Assembly (NCBI GenBank): GCA_030770425.1
Contig: JASJFT010000228.1
Location: 1 to 64,000, forward strand
Direction of reading: 5' to 3'
Length of the DNA: 64,000 nucleotides
From: Darksidea phi
Lineage: Eukaryota > Ascomycota > Dothideomycetes > Pleosporales > Lentitheciaceae
The first letter of the stretch is position 1; each line of letters opens with the position of its first letter. The translations under genes were made by a program, and so were the position numbers. The notes below the pieces were generated by a model. That model was not told the origin of the DNA. It ran no database searches and saw nothing but the letters and a program-made list of their open reading frames with translations. Positions 15,936-28,426 of the stretch are shown here, piece by piece.

Positions 15936-18239
15936 ATATTTATAACTAGGGGGGATTTACCTAGCTAGTATTAAAGAGAAGAAATATACTTATAATAGAG
16001 TATACTTATCTTACTACTTTATATTCTTATATATTAGTCGCTATAGCTAGTATATTAGAGCTTCTAGAAGAGTATAGCCGCTAGCTTCTTATATTAATTA
16101 TTTTAATGTAAGTTTACGATATAAGAGCTTACTAGTTTAAGTTTCTATTCTATTAATTATCTCTAGCTTAATAGTATCTTTACTATAACCCTTTAGAGTC
16201 TAAATACTTAAGTCTTTAGACTAATTACTAATCTATATATCTATATCGTCTTCTCGTAGATAGTCCTCGTCGGTATTTAACTCGGGTTAACTATCTTTAA
16301 TAATAACTATATTCTTTATATAATATTAGAAATAATATATATAAGCTATTATTCTAATAGACTCTAGGGGCTTATCTTAATAGCTATACTCTAAAGAAGT
16401 AGGCTAACTTAAGCTCTTATTACTAACGTCTTCTTAAAAAGTTAGTATTAAAACGAGTTACTTAAATCTTATACCTTCGCTAGCTACGTTCGTATTAGTT
16501 ATTATATAATACTAGAATAAATATATTAATCCTTTATTAGCTTTAGATATATATATCTAGGTATATTAAATTAATAACTTCGACTTTATATAATATAGGT
16601 ATAGGATTCTTATTCCTTTATCTAGTATTTAATTTAGACCCGATACCTAGAATCTTCTCGCTAGACTAGACCTTCTTTAAGGAATTACGTTAAAAGGTTT
16701 ACTTTAACTTTAAAGGTCTATTATAACGTATAATTTAAAGAGTATTCTACGTCTAGAATATAGGAAAAGAATTAAAAAATATTACTATTACTACTATTAT
16801 TACTTTAAGGAGTTCTAGTAGTACGAGGAAAGATAGAGGTATAGAGGTTTAAGTAGATAAAGGTTCTACGCTTAAGAAGCTATTACTAGATATAAATTCT
16901 TAAAGAACTTATCTAAATAGTATTAATACTTAATAGGTAATAGTCTATATAAGATAGTATTCGAAATAAAACTACTTTAAGGAAATACTAGACTAGAGTC
17001 GAATAAGTAATAATATAGCTATAAATTATTAGTAGTAATATAGCCTTCGTCCCTCTTCTTTTAAATAAGAACGTACGTAAATATTCTACTAATACTTATT
17101 ATAGGAATAAGAAACTATAATACTAGCTTTTAAAGGATTAGGCCGTATTATAGTATATATCTTCCCTTTTTATTAGAGCCCGCCTTATAATTATATAAGT
17201 ATCTATTCTACTTAATTTACGTTCTATAAGCTATTAGAAAGGTTCTAATATAGATTATTAGCTCGTTAGTAACACTAAAACCTAAACTTAAGTTTAAACC
17301 CTCGTTTAGCCTTTAGACTTTAGGCTTCTAATAGTATAGACTAAGCTATATAAAGAGCTAGGTACTTAAATAAACTATATACTATACTTAAGACTAGTTC
17401 TAACCCTTTATTCTACCTAGGTTATAACGTCGGAATATAATACTACTATTATATAGATCGTTATATAGACTAAAGATTTTATTAATCTAATATACTAGTA
17501 TAGCCCGGACGAGTATATATCTTAATTACTATTTACTTAGCTAATTCTAGTAATACCCGGAGATACTTAGATAATCTAAAGCTAATTATTTCCCTAAGGC
17601 TATATAATCCTATAACCTTACTAAGCGTCTAGCTAAAATTATACTAGGCGTTACCTCTTTCTATTAAGATATTATTAAGGTATTTAAGGTAGTTCGGTTA
17701 CTATCCCGTAGTTAATAACGTAGCGGGTCGAGGATCTCTAGTATTAGTAGACCTAAAAGGGGATATTAACTCTAAAAAGGGGGAAACTAGAAGAAAAGAA
17801 GGAAGAATAGAGTATATCGGTAGTCGTTTATAAGCAATTCCTAGAGAGTAGTAGAATATACTACTTAGTTATAGGAAAGATAATAGAAATAGAGTAACTA
17901 ATATCTAGATAGTAGTAGATATACTCGCTAAATCTTATTAAATCTTAGTAAGAAGACGCCTAGACTAAGTCTACTAAAGGGATATTAATAGATCTAAAAG
18001 GAAATTAGGAAGTAACCGGGTAGTATAGTAGTTATATAATTATTAGGGAAGAAAAATACCTTATAATAGGACCTAAGCGACTAATAAGAGAGAAGGGGGA
18101 TATTAGAGAAAAAGAGACTATAAATAGAGGTTAATAGATTAATAAGGGAAGCGTACTTTTATATAATAAGGTCGGCGTATAAACTAGATTAAAGTAGTAA
18201 GATATTAAGTAAGTCTTTATTTTCTACTTTAGAAGCTTC

Positions 18240-21200
18240 TATTTCCCGATATAGTTCTACTCTCTTATAAATACCTATAATTATAAAGAGTAGAGTCTTA
18301 TATTCTATTATTAGCTTAAGCTTTCTATCTATAGGAACTTAATCTATAGAAGTTTTATTTAAGATATTATTTAACTAATCTAGATTACTATCTATATTAT
18401 TAAGTAATATATATATTTTACTTCTACTACCTCTAAGTATATCTAGATTATTAGAATCTTACTCTTATAATCTATAACTCGCGTATATAGATAGTCTTTA
18501 GTTCTTCTTATTATATACGTATTTAGAGGGTTACTTAGATACTTTATTTATAGTATTAAAAGCTATACTACTAAGTCGAGAGATATTTTCTATTATACTC
18601 TATAGTACTAAGACTAAAAAGCTAGATCTCTATAATTCTACTTCTTTAGTATTATATCTTATATAGGGAATATAGAAATTATTTAAGAGATCCTAGCTCT
18701 TCTAGATATTAAATAGTAACTCTAGCTCTAGGTTTAGTTTAGGGGATATAAATTCTATATACTTCTTATATACTATATATATTCTTAGTAATCTACTAGT
18801 TATACTTATTACTTATATAGTTACTAAGGTCCTCGTTTTCTAATTAGATAGCTAGCTATCTATTTAAGCTAGATTCTAAGGTCTAGTACTCTTAAGTTAC
18901 TTCTTAGTTAGTTATTAAGTTATTATAGTACTTAATTACTCTTCTAATTATATAGTAGATAGTTCTATAGTCTTCCCTATATCTTAATACTTACTATATT
19001 TATTAAGAATATAAATAATTCTAACTACTTCTTTTTAGGAGATTATATTCGTCTCTCTATCTTTATAGAAGAGTATTTTATTAAATATTATATTTCTTAT
19101 AGTAATTACTTAGTTAAGTATTAGGATCTATATTCTATAAATATTAAAAGCTCTATAACCTATTAAATATCTAATATAGTTCTATAGAGTAATCTTAAAG
19201 CTTCTCTTATTATATTCTACTATATATTCTTAATTAAGTAGGTAAACGTAGTACTCGTATATATATATACTACTTTAATTTAGATATAAATCTTTTATTA
19301 TATTTCTTATATACGCTAGCTTATAGTAATAAAAGTACTAATAGAATTAGGTATCTAGTATCTTATTTAAAGAGCGTAACTTATAAGTATAAAAGAGACT
19401 TATATTATATAGTTATACTACTATATATATAATTTCTAACTAGAGCTTTTTAAAGAGTTTTATACTACTTCTTATTTTTATTAATTTAGTAATTATCTCT
19501 TAGCTAGCGTATTCTATACTACTATTAGACTCGTATATATAGATAGAAGAGAACTTAATCTATATATTCTACTACTTTATCTAAAGCTTATATTAGGATT
19601 TTCCTTTCTATAAAAGTATTATAGTATTATTATTCTATTATAGCTTAACTATTCTAAGCTTATATTATATATATATTAAGCTCTTAAATATCTATAGAAT
19701 ATATAAAATCTTTAGTAGTATCTTTTTAACTAGTATATCTATAAAGATCTTCTTACTATAGTTATATTTTAGAATAATTATCTAGTATTTCCTTAATTAC
19801 TCTAGTAGTATATTAAAGAGATTCTATATAATTCTCTAGAATAAATAAAAAGAGTATTTTCTAAAATATTAAAAGATTATCTATATAGTATATATAGTTA
19901 TATAGTACTTATATTATAAATATCTAGTTTCTTTAATTTATATATTCTATATACGTTATATAAATATTTATAATACTTATAGTTCTAGATACCTTACTCT
20001 TATATACTATAGATTCTCTATACTTTATCTAGAGTATAGTTACTAAGATTAGTAAAAGTTTACTATATTAATTAAGGATATAGTATAAATAGAGATAGAC
20101 TTATATTTAATAAATATTAAGTTATACTTATATAAGAGTATTATAAGTATAATACTCTTATTTATTAATCTTATATATAAGGAGTAATCTAGTCTAAGAT
20201 ACTAGACTTCTTTCTCTCTTAGACGAGCTTCTAAGATAATATTAAGATAAAAATCTTTAATAATTATAATATTTTATAGTATTAGATCTTTTATATTCTT
20301 TTTTTAAGCTTTATTAAGTATATTTCTAATTAACTAAGTACCTATTTCTATAATTAAGAAGACTTAGGTTTCTATCTCTACGTATTATATTCCTTAAGCT
20401 TTCTTAAATAATTCTAGTACGAGTAGCTCTTATATATTTACTAGATATAAAGTAGTCTTATTATTAAGTATAGTACTTTTAAAGAGAGGGTAAGTATTAA
20501 AATCTATTATTATATAAATCTCTATAAACTTATTAAGAAGTTTTAAATTAATTATTATAACTTATATTTCTCTTAAGTAAGCTAAAATATATATTTCGTC
20601 TATCTAATTTACTATACTTAAAAGTTTCTAGCTCTTAAATATTAAGTATTTTCTTATTTTCGTAAATTTATCTAAGTTAAGGTATTCTAGGATCTTCTAA
20701 TACTTATCTAGATTAATTAGTATTCCTTCTCTAGTTACTACTACCTTAAGTCTTTTATATTTATCTATACTCTACTTATATATTTTATATTTATTCTTTC
20801 TAGACTCTCTATATAGATAGATTCTAGTTTTATCTATTAGATATTAGTTTAGATATTAATCTAAGGACTAATCTAAATATTCTCTTAGTATTATAAATAT
20901 TTTAGGATTACTATTAAAAGCTCTTAAGGAGTACTTTTAGATTATTATAGTAAATATTTTTCTAATCTCGTCTAGGGTAAGTTATTTTATATTAAGTATA
21001 CTATCTTATATAACTTATTAATATATTAATTAGGTCTATTCTAGTATAAGCTTTAAAGTAATAATATCTAGAAAATCTTAAATAATAAGCTACTCTTTTA
21101 TATCTTCTAGCTTATATATTTTCGTCTTAGTATATAGAAAGTACTACTTCTTATATTATTCTTCGGGTATATAGATATCCTACTTTACCTTTTTTAAATA

Positions 21201-22003
21201 AGTATAGTATTTTACTTAAATTATATTCGTAATAAACTCTAGAGATAAGGTAAGCTCTTATTTTAGTATATATATTAGCTTTTATAATATAGTATACTTT
21301 TAAGATATAAGCTCTATTATAACTAGTCTAAGTAGTTTAGATATAATAGTTCTATTTATCTAGTTCTAGAGCGTCTAGAGGTATATTCTCTATACTATCT
21401 AGTTACTTAAAAGGGTCTAGTACTTATTAAGTCTCTATTAGTATAGTATATTTAGGACTATTAGACTTATACTACTCTCGCTCTTATTACTAGTAATTAA
21501 CTCTATTATAGGGAGTATTAGGGTAGTATTAACTAGATTTAAGATATTCTTATCTTCTAAATCGATTTAGTTCTATAGCCCTTTATTAATCGCGTAAAAC
21601 TAGAGCTAGATATACTAGTATAGCTACGTACTATAATTATATAATTAGTATAGTTCTATAAATAGAGCTTTACTTATAGCTCTTTAGAAGAGGAGATTTT
21701 AGATATAAGAAAGTATAATATAAAGATAACTAGATTAATTAAATAGCTACTCGCTAGCTCTTTTAAGTATATAGAGAGAATAATCCTATATTCTTAAAGC
21801 GCCGGGCTTATAACTATAAAGAAAAGAAAAGAGCTTATTAAAGCTACTTAGGAGTAAATTAAGAGGAAGATTACTATCTATTATAATAAAGAGTTCGGCT
21901 CTCCCTATATAGATCTATTAGAGTATAGAAATAATACTTCTCTAATCTATTAAAGTATAGGAATGGTTATCCCCGGATACTACGTAGCTTAGGCGTTATA
22001 ATA
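18240..22003 (-). mobile_element. Truncated RIP-degraded Ty1/copia element (copia-1): LTR, gag and integrase part
   Basis: This is the reverse complement of the 5' part of copia-2 (43,715 to about 47,460), clear over many blocks; for example tagttctatagccctttatt near 21,570 pairs with aataaagggctataggacta near 44,132. It carries the LTR (21,815-22,003), the primer-binding string at 21,801-21,816, the gag region, and integrase up to the point equivalent to about 47,460 in copia-2. RT, RNase H and the 3' LTR are missing, so the element breaks near 18,240. On the right it abuts gypsy copy A in the middle of its gag region, so it was probably inserted into that gypsy and later lost one end together with the gypsy's 5' part. 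Confidence 0.85.
21815..22003 (-). repeat. 5' LTR of copia-1 (189 bp)
   Basis: It matches the LTRs at 43,715-43,903 and 50,201-50,389 in reverse complement, and all three are 189 bp. In sense orientation it starts tattataacg and ends tata, as expected for a TG...CA LTR after RIP. Confidence 0.85.
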
Positions 22004-25000
22004 ATTTACCTTAAAATATAAGAAGTAATTCTAGAGATAGTAAATATTAGAAACTATTATAGATTTAATATTATAGAAATTAAAAATATTAATATAATTA
22101 TTAATTATAATTAACTAGTAAGATATAATTTATAAATAGATTAAAAGCTATATAAAGTACTAAGTTATAAATAGATAGCTTAAGTTATAGAAATTAAAAG
22201 ACTAGATAAATCTAGTTATAAGATCTAGTATATACCCTAAAAAGAAAGAATAGACTTAATTTTATTTTATAAGATTATAAAAATTTATAAAAAGAACTTA
22301 TAAAAAGTTAATATTATTATAGTATAAAGAGTTATAATTATATAAAAAGAATTATAACTAATAATACCTTAAGATTACGAGGAGTTCTAAAAGCTATTTA
22401 AAGAATATCCGAATACTAATCTACTAAAATACTAAGAATAGAATTATAAAATATATTTAAAAGAAGGTATAAAGTTTAAGCCTAGACTTATATACTTATT
22501 AATAGTAGATTAATAAGAAGAATTAAAAGAGTACTTAATAAAGAACTTAGAAAGAGAATATATTAGAGAAAGTTAAAACTTTATAATATTATTAGTTCTA
22601 TTTATTTTAAAGAAAAATAGAAAGTTATAACTTTATATAGATTATAGATATTTAAATAATATTATAAAGAAAAATTAATATCTATTACTACTAATTAGAG
22701 AACTTATAGACTAGCTTTAAGAAGTTAAATAGATTATAAAGTTTAATATTTAAAAAGAATTTTATTAGATTCGAATAGTAGAAGAATATAAGAAGTATAT
22801 AATATTTAAGACTTAATATAAACTCTATAAGTATAAAGTTATATTATTTAGACTAATAAATATATTAGTAATATTTTAGTTAATTATTAATAGAATATTA
22901 AATAAATACTTAAATATATTCTATATAGTATATTTAAATAATATTCTTATATATAATAAAGAAATAATAGAAGAATATAAAGAGTATATAAAGAAAGTAT
23001 TATAAAAATTATAGTAAAATAAGTTATTACTTTACTTATATAAATATAAATTCTATAAAATAGAAACTAAATATTTAAATTTTATTATTTTATAAGAAGG
23101 AGTATTTAGAGACCCTAAGAAAGTATAGATTATAAAAAAATAATTAATTTTAATATTAATTAAGAACGTATAATCCTTTTTAGAATTTACTAACTTTTAT
23201 TAGAAGTTTATTAAGAATTACTTAAAAACTATATCTCTACTTATAAAGGTAACTAAGAAAGAGAAAGAATTTTAGTAAAACTAAAAATAATAGAAAGTTT
23301 TTAATAAACTTAAGACTCTATTTATATTAATACTTATATTATAAATATATAATCTAATAAAACCTCTTAAAGTAGAGATAGATATATTAAACTACGTACT
23401 AGATATAATACTTACCTAATAAGAGAAGAATAGAAAATAAAGACTAGTATTCTACTATTTATATAAGTTTAGTAAAGAGGAAGTAAATTATAATATTTAT
23501 AATAAAGAACTTAGTATTATTATATTAGTATTTAAATAATAAAGATCTTAACTTATAGAAACTAAGTATAAGATTAAAGTTATTATAAACTACTAGAATC
23601 TTATAAGTTTTACGACTATAAAGAAGCTTAATTAATAATAATTCTAATAATTAGAATTACTAGTAGACTACGACTTTAAGATAAATTACTAGCTAGAAAT
23701 ATTAAATAAAGTAATAAATACTCTTAGTAGAAGATTAGATCTTTAAAGTACTAATAAACCTATTATATATAAACTAATTTTATAAAAGAAATTTAATAGA
23801 ACTCTTATTTATAACTATATAAGATTAGTTAAAATTATAATAGTAATAGATATTAAAGAAAAATAGTAAAAAAGGGCTTAAGAACTTATCTAAGGTAGTA
23901 ATAAAGAAATAAAGGAAGATAAAATACTCTTTAATAAAAAAGAATACTTTACTCTAAAAGATAGTTTAGAAATAAGACCTTATATACTATTAAGTCTTAG
24001 AAGAGAATTAATATAAGAAATTTATAAGAGTAAGATACTAGAATATCTAGGAATTAATAAAATAATTAGATATATAGATAGAGAATACTTACTTACTAAT
24101 ATAAAAGAAGAAGTTTAAAAAGTAATAAATAACTATTTAGAATATTCTAAAAATAAATTTAAGAGATATAAGTTCTATAAATTATTCTAACTATTAGTAC
24201 TATCTATATAATTATAAACTTATATTATAATAGACTTTATAATAAAGCTATTACTATTAATAGAACTAGAATTAGAAAGACTATATAATACTATTATAAT
24301 AATTATAAATTAATTAACTAAGATAATATACTTCGTTTTAATAAAAGAGGTAATTATTATAGAAAATATCGCTTATAAAGTTAAGAGAATATTTATTACT
24401 AATTATAAATTATTAGAATAGATTCTTATAAATAGAAATAAACTATTTACTTTAAAGTTTTAAAGTACGCTACTTATAAAACTAGAAATTAAAAGAAAGT
24501 TATTAACTAGTTTTTATTTATAAATAAATAGTTAGATAGAATAAATAAACTAGATTCTAGAGGAGTATTTAAGATTCTATATTAATAAGTTATAGAATAA
24601 TTAATATATAATAGTAAGAAGTTAATAATAACTAAATATTTACTATATTATATAAACTATAGATATAAGCTAATAATTTATAGAGATCTAAAGAATATTA
24701 AGAATATATCTACTAGAATAGAAGAAAAAGTCTATCTAATATAAGAACTATATAAAGAACTTAGTATATAGATAGTACGTAGAAATCTTATAATAGCTAA
24801 AATAATAAATAAAAAAAGGTTTAAGAGACTAATCCTTAAGAGAAGAAATAAAATTTTTCTTTTATAATAAAATCTAAAAACTAAATAATTATATAATAAA
24901 CTAGATAATTTATAAATTAGACTATTTAAAATTAAAGAAAAAAATAGGACTAGTTAACTATAGACTAAGACTAGTTAAAGATATAAGAATATATCTAGTA

Positions 25001-26430
25001 TTTTATATATTATTACTAGAACTAGTACTAAAAAATATTAAATTAGCTACTAATATTAAACTTAAAGACGAGGAGTATAAGGTTAAGAAAATCTAGGAAC
25101 TATAGAAGTTTAGATATTAGTAGAAATATTTAATTAAATAGATAGAATAGCCTATTAGTTAAAATATATAAAAACTAATTAAGAATTTATAAAGTTACTA
25201 AAGACTAGTTAAGTAATATTACTAGAGATATCTAAAGATAAAGGCTTTTAACTATCTAGAACGAAGAAATTAATAAACTTATATAGTAAGGGTTACTATA
25301 ATAATATAGATAAACTAGAAGAAGTAGACTAAGTAGCTTCTATTTATTTTAACTTTTCTAACTTAGAGATTAAGACTAGCTTATAATTAAGAAGCTTATA
25401 ATTAAGAAGCTTATATTAATAAGTATTATATTAAGCTAGTTATATATAGATATACTATTTATAAGTTTAAATAATTAACTCTTTATCTTTAGTAAACTCT
25501 AATTTAAATAGAAGTTAAGAATATTCTTAGTATAAGTAAAAGATTTATTAGTTACTACTAAACTATAAGAAATATTCTAAGTAAGATATTTACTATAATA
25601 AGTTAAAAATAGTAATATCTTATATTTATAACTAGTAAATTGATAATTTAAGTATAATTAAGCTAGTAATATTATATAATTAGAATAAAGAATATAATAA
25701 ATAAGATAAAGATAATAAGCTATAAAAGTCTTAGGACCTTTAGATATTATTAAGACTTAAAAAGAAAATAAAAAATAAAGCTTAAATATCTATAGAATAG
25801 AATATTATCTACTTTTATACCTAAATAAGAGATAGAATAACTAGAATACTAAACTAAGAAAAGAATTACTAGTATATATACGCGAGCTATAGTATAATAT
25901 AAAAAGAATTACTAGAATAATTAGACTACTACTAAATAGGGTTATAAGAAAAGAAATACGACTTTAAGAATAAAGTTTTAAAGAGAAGAATAAGTATTAT
26001 AATCTTATATAAATTATAGAATATAAGATATCTTAAGAAGATTAAAAGCTAAGATAAGAACTTAATTAGTAATCTAATATTATATAATAATAATCTCGTT
26101 AATCTATATTTTAGTAAATAGAGTAAATAGAGTATAATTAATAATAATCTATTTAATCTATATCTTAGCGAATAGAGTAAATAGAGTAAAATAAGAAGAA
26201 ATAGATATAAGAGAGTAGAGAATCTCTTAGACTTTCTATTTTAATTCTTTATAGTTAATTCTTTAGTCTTTATTTAATACTTATAAATAAGATTAAATCT
26301 TTTTTATAAGTAGTTATTTTAGTAATAGAATTTATTAACTTAATCTTAATCTATTAAAACCTAATAGTATAATAAATATATTATTAGCCCTAACCTAGAT
26401 TCTATATTAAAGTATATATAATATATAATA
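22004..26430 (+). mobile_element. RIP-degraded Ty3/gypsy chromovirus, copy A (5' part missing)
   Basis: Plus-strand pol reads in gypsy order: a region before RT (22,300-22,500), RT (about 22,530-23,100; a stretch like FILKKNRKLQLYIDYR and the box YLNNILIY at 22,931), RNase H (about 23,340-23,750, ending in an ADALSRR-like NTLSRR), integrase (about 24,050-24,700) and a chromodomain-like segment (about 25,050-25,200; EEYKVKKIQEL followed by YLIK). The 3' LTR is at 25,995-26,430. The same internal sequence occurs in reverse complement in copy B, and the A interval from 22,004 to the LTR (about 3,990 bp) matches B in length. The first 2.8 kb or so and the 5' LTR are absent; copia-1 adjoins at 22,003. 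RT catalytic Asp are Asn, so it is dead. Confidence 0.9.
25995..26430 (+). repeat. 3' LTR of gypsy copy A (436 bp)
   Basis: It starts tattataatc and ends gtatatataatatataata, the reverse complement of the LTRs at 39,540 and 53,485. It contains two copies of an internal unit of about 45 bp (aatagagtaaatagagta...). Confidence 0.88.
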
Positions 26431-27801
26431 TCTAATTTAACTAAGTAGTATATACTAAGACTACCTAGAGTATTATTAATTAGGATATTTATAACTTTAA
26501 TAAAGCTAGCTTTCTAATAAGTAAAATAATACTATAACTAGTTATTATTAGTTTAGAAAGACGTAGATAGACTAAAGCTATCTAGCTAAATAATTATAAA
26601 TAGGTTACTATAATATAAGAAATTATTATTATTAGATAGATTATTCTACTCTTTATTATCTTCGCTAGTAAGTACTACCTCTCTATCTAGTACGAGAGTA
26701 ATATATTAGGTAATTAAACTATTATTATTAATAAGAATATCTAGACGAATAATAATCTAGAAGTTATTTAACTAAAGTACTTTATTAAATATATAATAGA
26801 TTATAAAGTAAATATATATTAGCTACTAATTCTTAATAGCTATAGTAGTTATATTTTAAATAAATTCTAGAACCTTTATAAGAAAAATAATATCTATACT
26901 CTCTATATACTAGTTTATTTATTATACCTCTTATAACTACTTAATATAGACTATTTCTTACTATTAAAGCGTATATATAGAGATTAGATTAATAGTCTAA
27001 TTTATAATTATATTAACTATATTATAAAGCTTAAATTTTTATCTATCTTCTATATAGTCTATAATAAGACTATTATAAAGAAGAATATCTATATAAGTTT
27101 TTAAGGTATTAGTCTAGTTCTATATAATTTAGAAAAGGGCTATTATATCTATTTATACTATCGAATACGCGAATTATATAAAATAATATATTAATACTTT
27201 TATATAACTTAGATAAAGAGCTATATCTATTTATATAATTTTAGATTTTAGCTTTATACCTCTATATATTAAAAAATAATTATATAATTTAGAAGTAATA
27301 ATCTTAAAGCTTAATATTAAGCTAAGGATACTATTATTAATAGCCCTATTAAAGATTATATAGGAGGTTAGAATATTAAGTAATATATACGAAGTAAAGG
27401 CTTAATTAATATTAATTTATAAGCGTATACGTAGGTATAAGAACTTATTATCTATTTTTATTATTCTAGTTATTAATTAGTTAAGTAAAGGTACTAAGGT
27501 ATTAACTTATAAAGCTATATTTATATATAAATAAATCGCGAGCCTAAAGAAGATAATTAAGGCCGCTATAATACGTAAAAAGTATAAAAAGAAGAGGATC
27601 TAGAAGTAGGGCGTCCTAACTAAGGTAGAGGGGGAGGCTATTATTATTTAAAAGGCTACTAAGTAGTAGTAAGAGAACGAAAGATGTTAAGTTACTAGGT
27701 AATTAGGTATAAGCCGATAGGCTTTAGCGCGCTATACGCGCTATAGAGAACCTAGGTATAACTTACGAACGTATAAGAAGCCTACTATAGATACTACTTG
27801 A
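26431..27801 (+). pseudogene. 3' half of a Fot1/pogo-type (DDE_1) transposase, RIP-mutated
   Basis: Reading TAA/TAG as Gln, the plus strand gives the C-terminal half of a Tc1/mariner pogo-clade transposase. The DDE_1 core begins with a LLILNSYSSYIL segment (LLILDGHxSH in active relatives) near 26,800, followed by a stretch like TLYILVYLLYLLQLLNI, and then a FQGISLVLYNLE-like segment near 27,105. The tail has the usual basic GGxLT region (GVLTKVEGEA, about 27,610) and a decayed CxxC..GHNxRTC knuckle (RYNLRTYKKP, about 27,750-27,785). It ends at a TGA (27,799-27,801), one of very few TG pairs left outside the island. The N-terminal half is missing because the gypsy A LTR ends at 26,430, so gypsy A probably inserted here. 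Confidence 0.8.
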
Positions 27802-27916
27802 TCTATTACTAGTACTATTTTAATAGAATTCTGATGCGTTGTTAAACTACGTAGCTTTTTGTATGTAGAAAGTTGATAAGGGTAGCCACTCGCTTAGAAT
27901 GGCCACTCGCTACGTA
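27802..27916 (+). repeat. Probable 3' end of the Fot1/pogo transposon with subterminal repeats
   Basis: This is the stretch after the transposase stop. It has regained CA and TG. The 10-mer gccactcgct occurs twice, at 27,885-27,894 and 27,902-27,911, 17 bp apart, and is followed by acgta. Short repeated motifs close to a terminal TA would suit the inverted-repeat end of a pogo element. The matching 5' end is not in the window, so the exact end (about 27,916) is inferred. Confidence 0.45.
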
Positions 27917-28001
27917 AACACGTTACACCTAGACTGTTCATGATAAATTGCTCGGCAAGCACAAGATAGATGGCGAGCTCACGCTGGAGGGCATTCGAGG
28001 G

Positions 28002-28256
28002 ATGAAAGCATCATATAGACGAATGTTAGCAACAAACGGTCTTACTAGCGATGCATTGAGGAAAAAGCGGCTGGAGATTACGAATCAGAAGTACTGGAAA
28101 CCAGAGGCCGAGCTTCTTCAGCAAAAAGCCTCCCTCCGCCAGCATGATAAGCTGGCCAAGCTTGCTAGACAGCATGTGGAGACGAAGGCAAAGTCGGGAT
28201 TGAGGAGAACACCACACCACAGAGTTACTGATCCGTTCAATGCTCCACCCTTATGA
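28002..28256 (+). CDS. Short lysine/arginine-rich ORF, probably the 3' remnant of a host gene
   Basis: From the ATG at 28,002 this gives 84 residues and ends in TGA. The same frame stays open upstream to 27,933 without an ATG, so the true 5' part may lie further left or be lost. The product is basic and helix-prone, with Lys, Arg, Gln and Glu throughout (for example DALRKKRLEITNQKYW). It has no signal peptide, membrane segment or motif I recognise. It starts within 100 bp of the inferred end of the Fot1/pogo transposon, so a gene truncated by that insertion is the simplest reading. A chance ORF is possible. Composition is normal with no RIP, so it was not part of the repeated DNA. Confidence 0.4.
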   Translation: MKASYRRMLATNGLTSDALRKKRLEITNQKYWKPEAELLQQKASLRQHDKLAKLARQHVETKAKSGLRRTPHHRVTDPFNAPPL

Positions 28257-28426
28257 GCGTAGCTGGCTATTCTAGATCTGGATGTTCAGTTATTTGACGG
28301 TGTGCAAGGCTTGCTTGAGTAGATAACTCTATGGGCAATTTTCGAACGTTATGAAGGAACAAGTGTTCTCCAAACATGTTGTGATTGGTCGGTCTTTCCT
28401 GCTTGACTTGTGGCTACATTGAACGT

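Larger units (their letters stand above)
4891..18239. other. Unidentified RIP-degraded repeat DNA
   Basis: About 13 kb of AT-rich sequence nearly without CA and TG, so it has no ATG-initiated frame. I did not recognise a transposon domain with confidence. The plus strand between about 10,000 and 13,600 reads as a protein-like frame when TAA/TAG are read as Gln, but matches nothing I can name. GC-rich remnants survive where C is followed by C, G or T (for example gtttcgccggcccccg near 5,530). A string like the copia primer-binding site (gtcgggcttataatcta, minus orientation) occurs at 13,744-13,760, which hints at another LTR element. Confidence 0.6.

Noticed and set aside
1..27700. Very AT-rich DNA as mitochondrial, plasmid or centromere-specific sequence
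   Set aside because: Retroelement domains are readable, LTRs and target duplications are present, and the loss is specific to CA/TG. All point to RIP-mutated nuclear repeats.
27948..28001. TTG as start for the first island ORF
   Set aside because: Non-ATG starts are not expected in this organism; the first in-frame ATG is at 28,002.
28026..28220. 64-aa ORF on the minus strand
   Set aside because: It lies entirely inside the plus-strand ORF at 28,002-28,256, with no motif or splice signal of its own.
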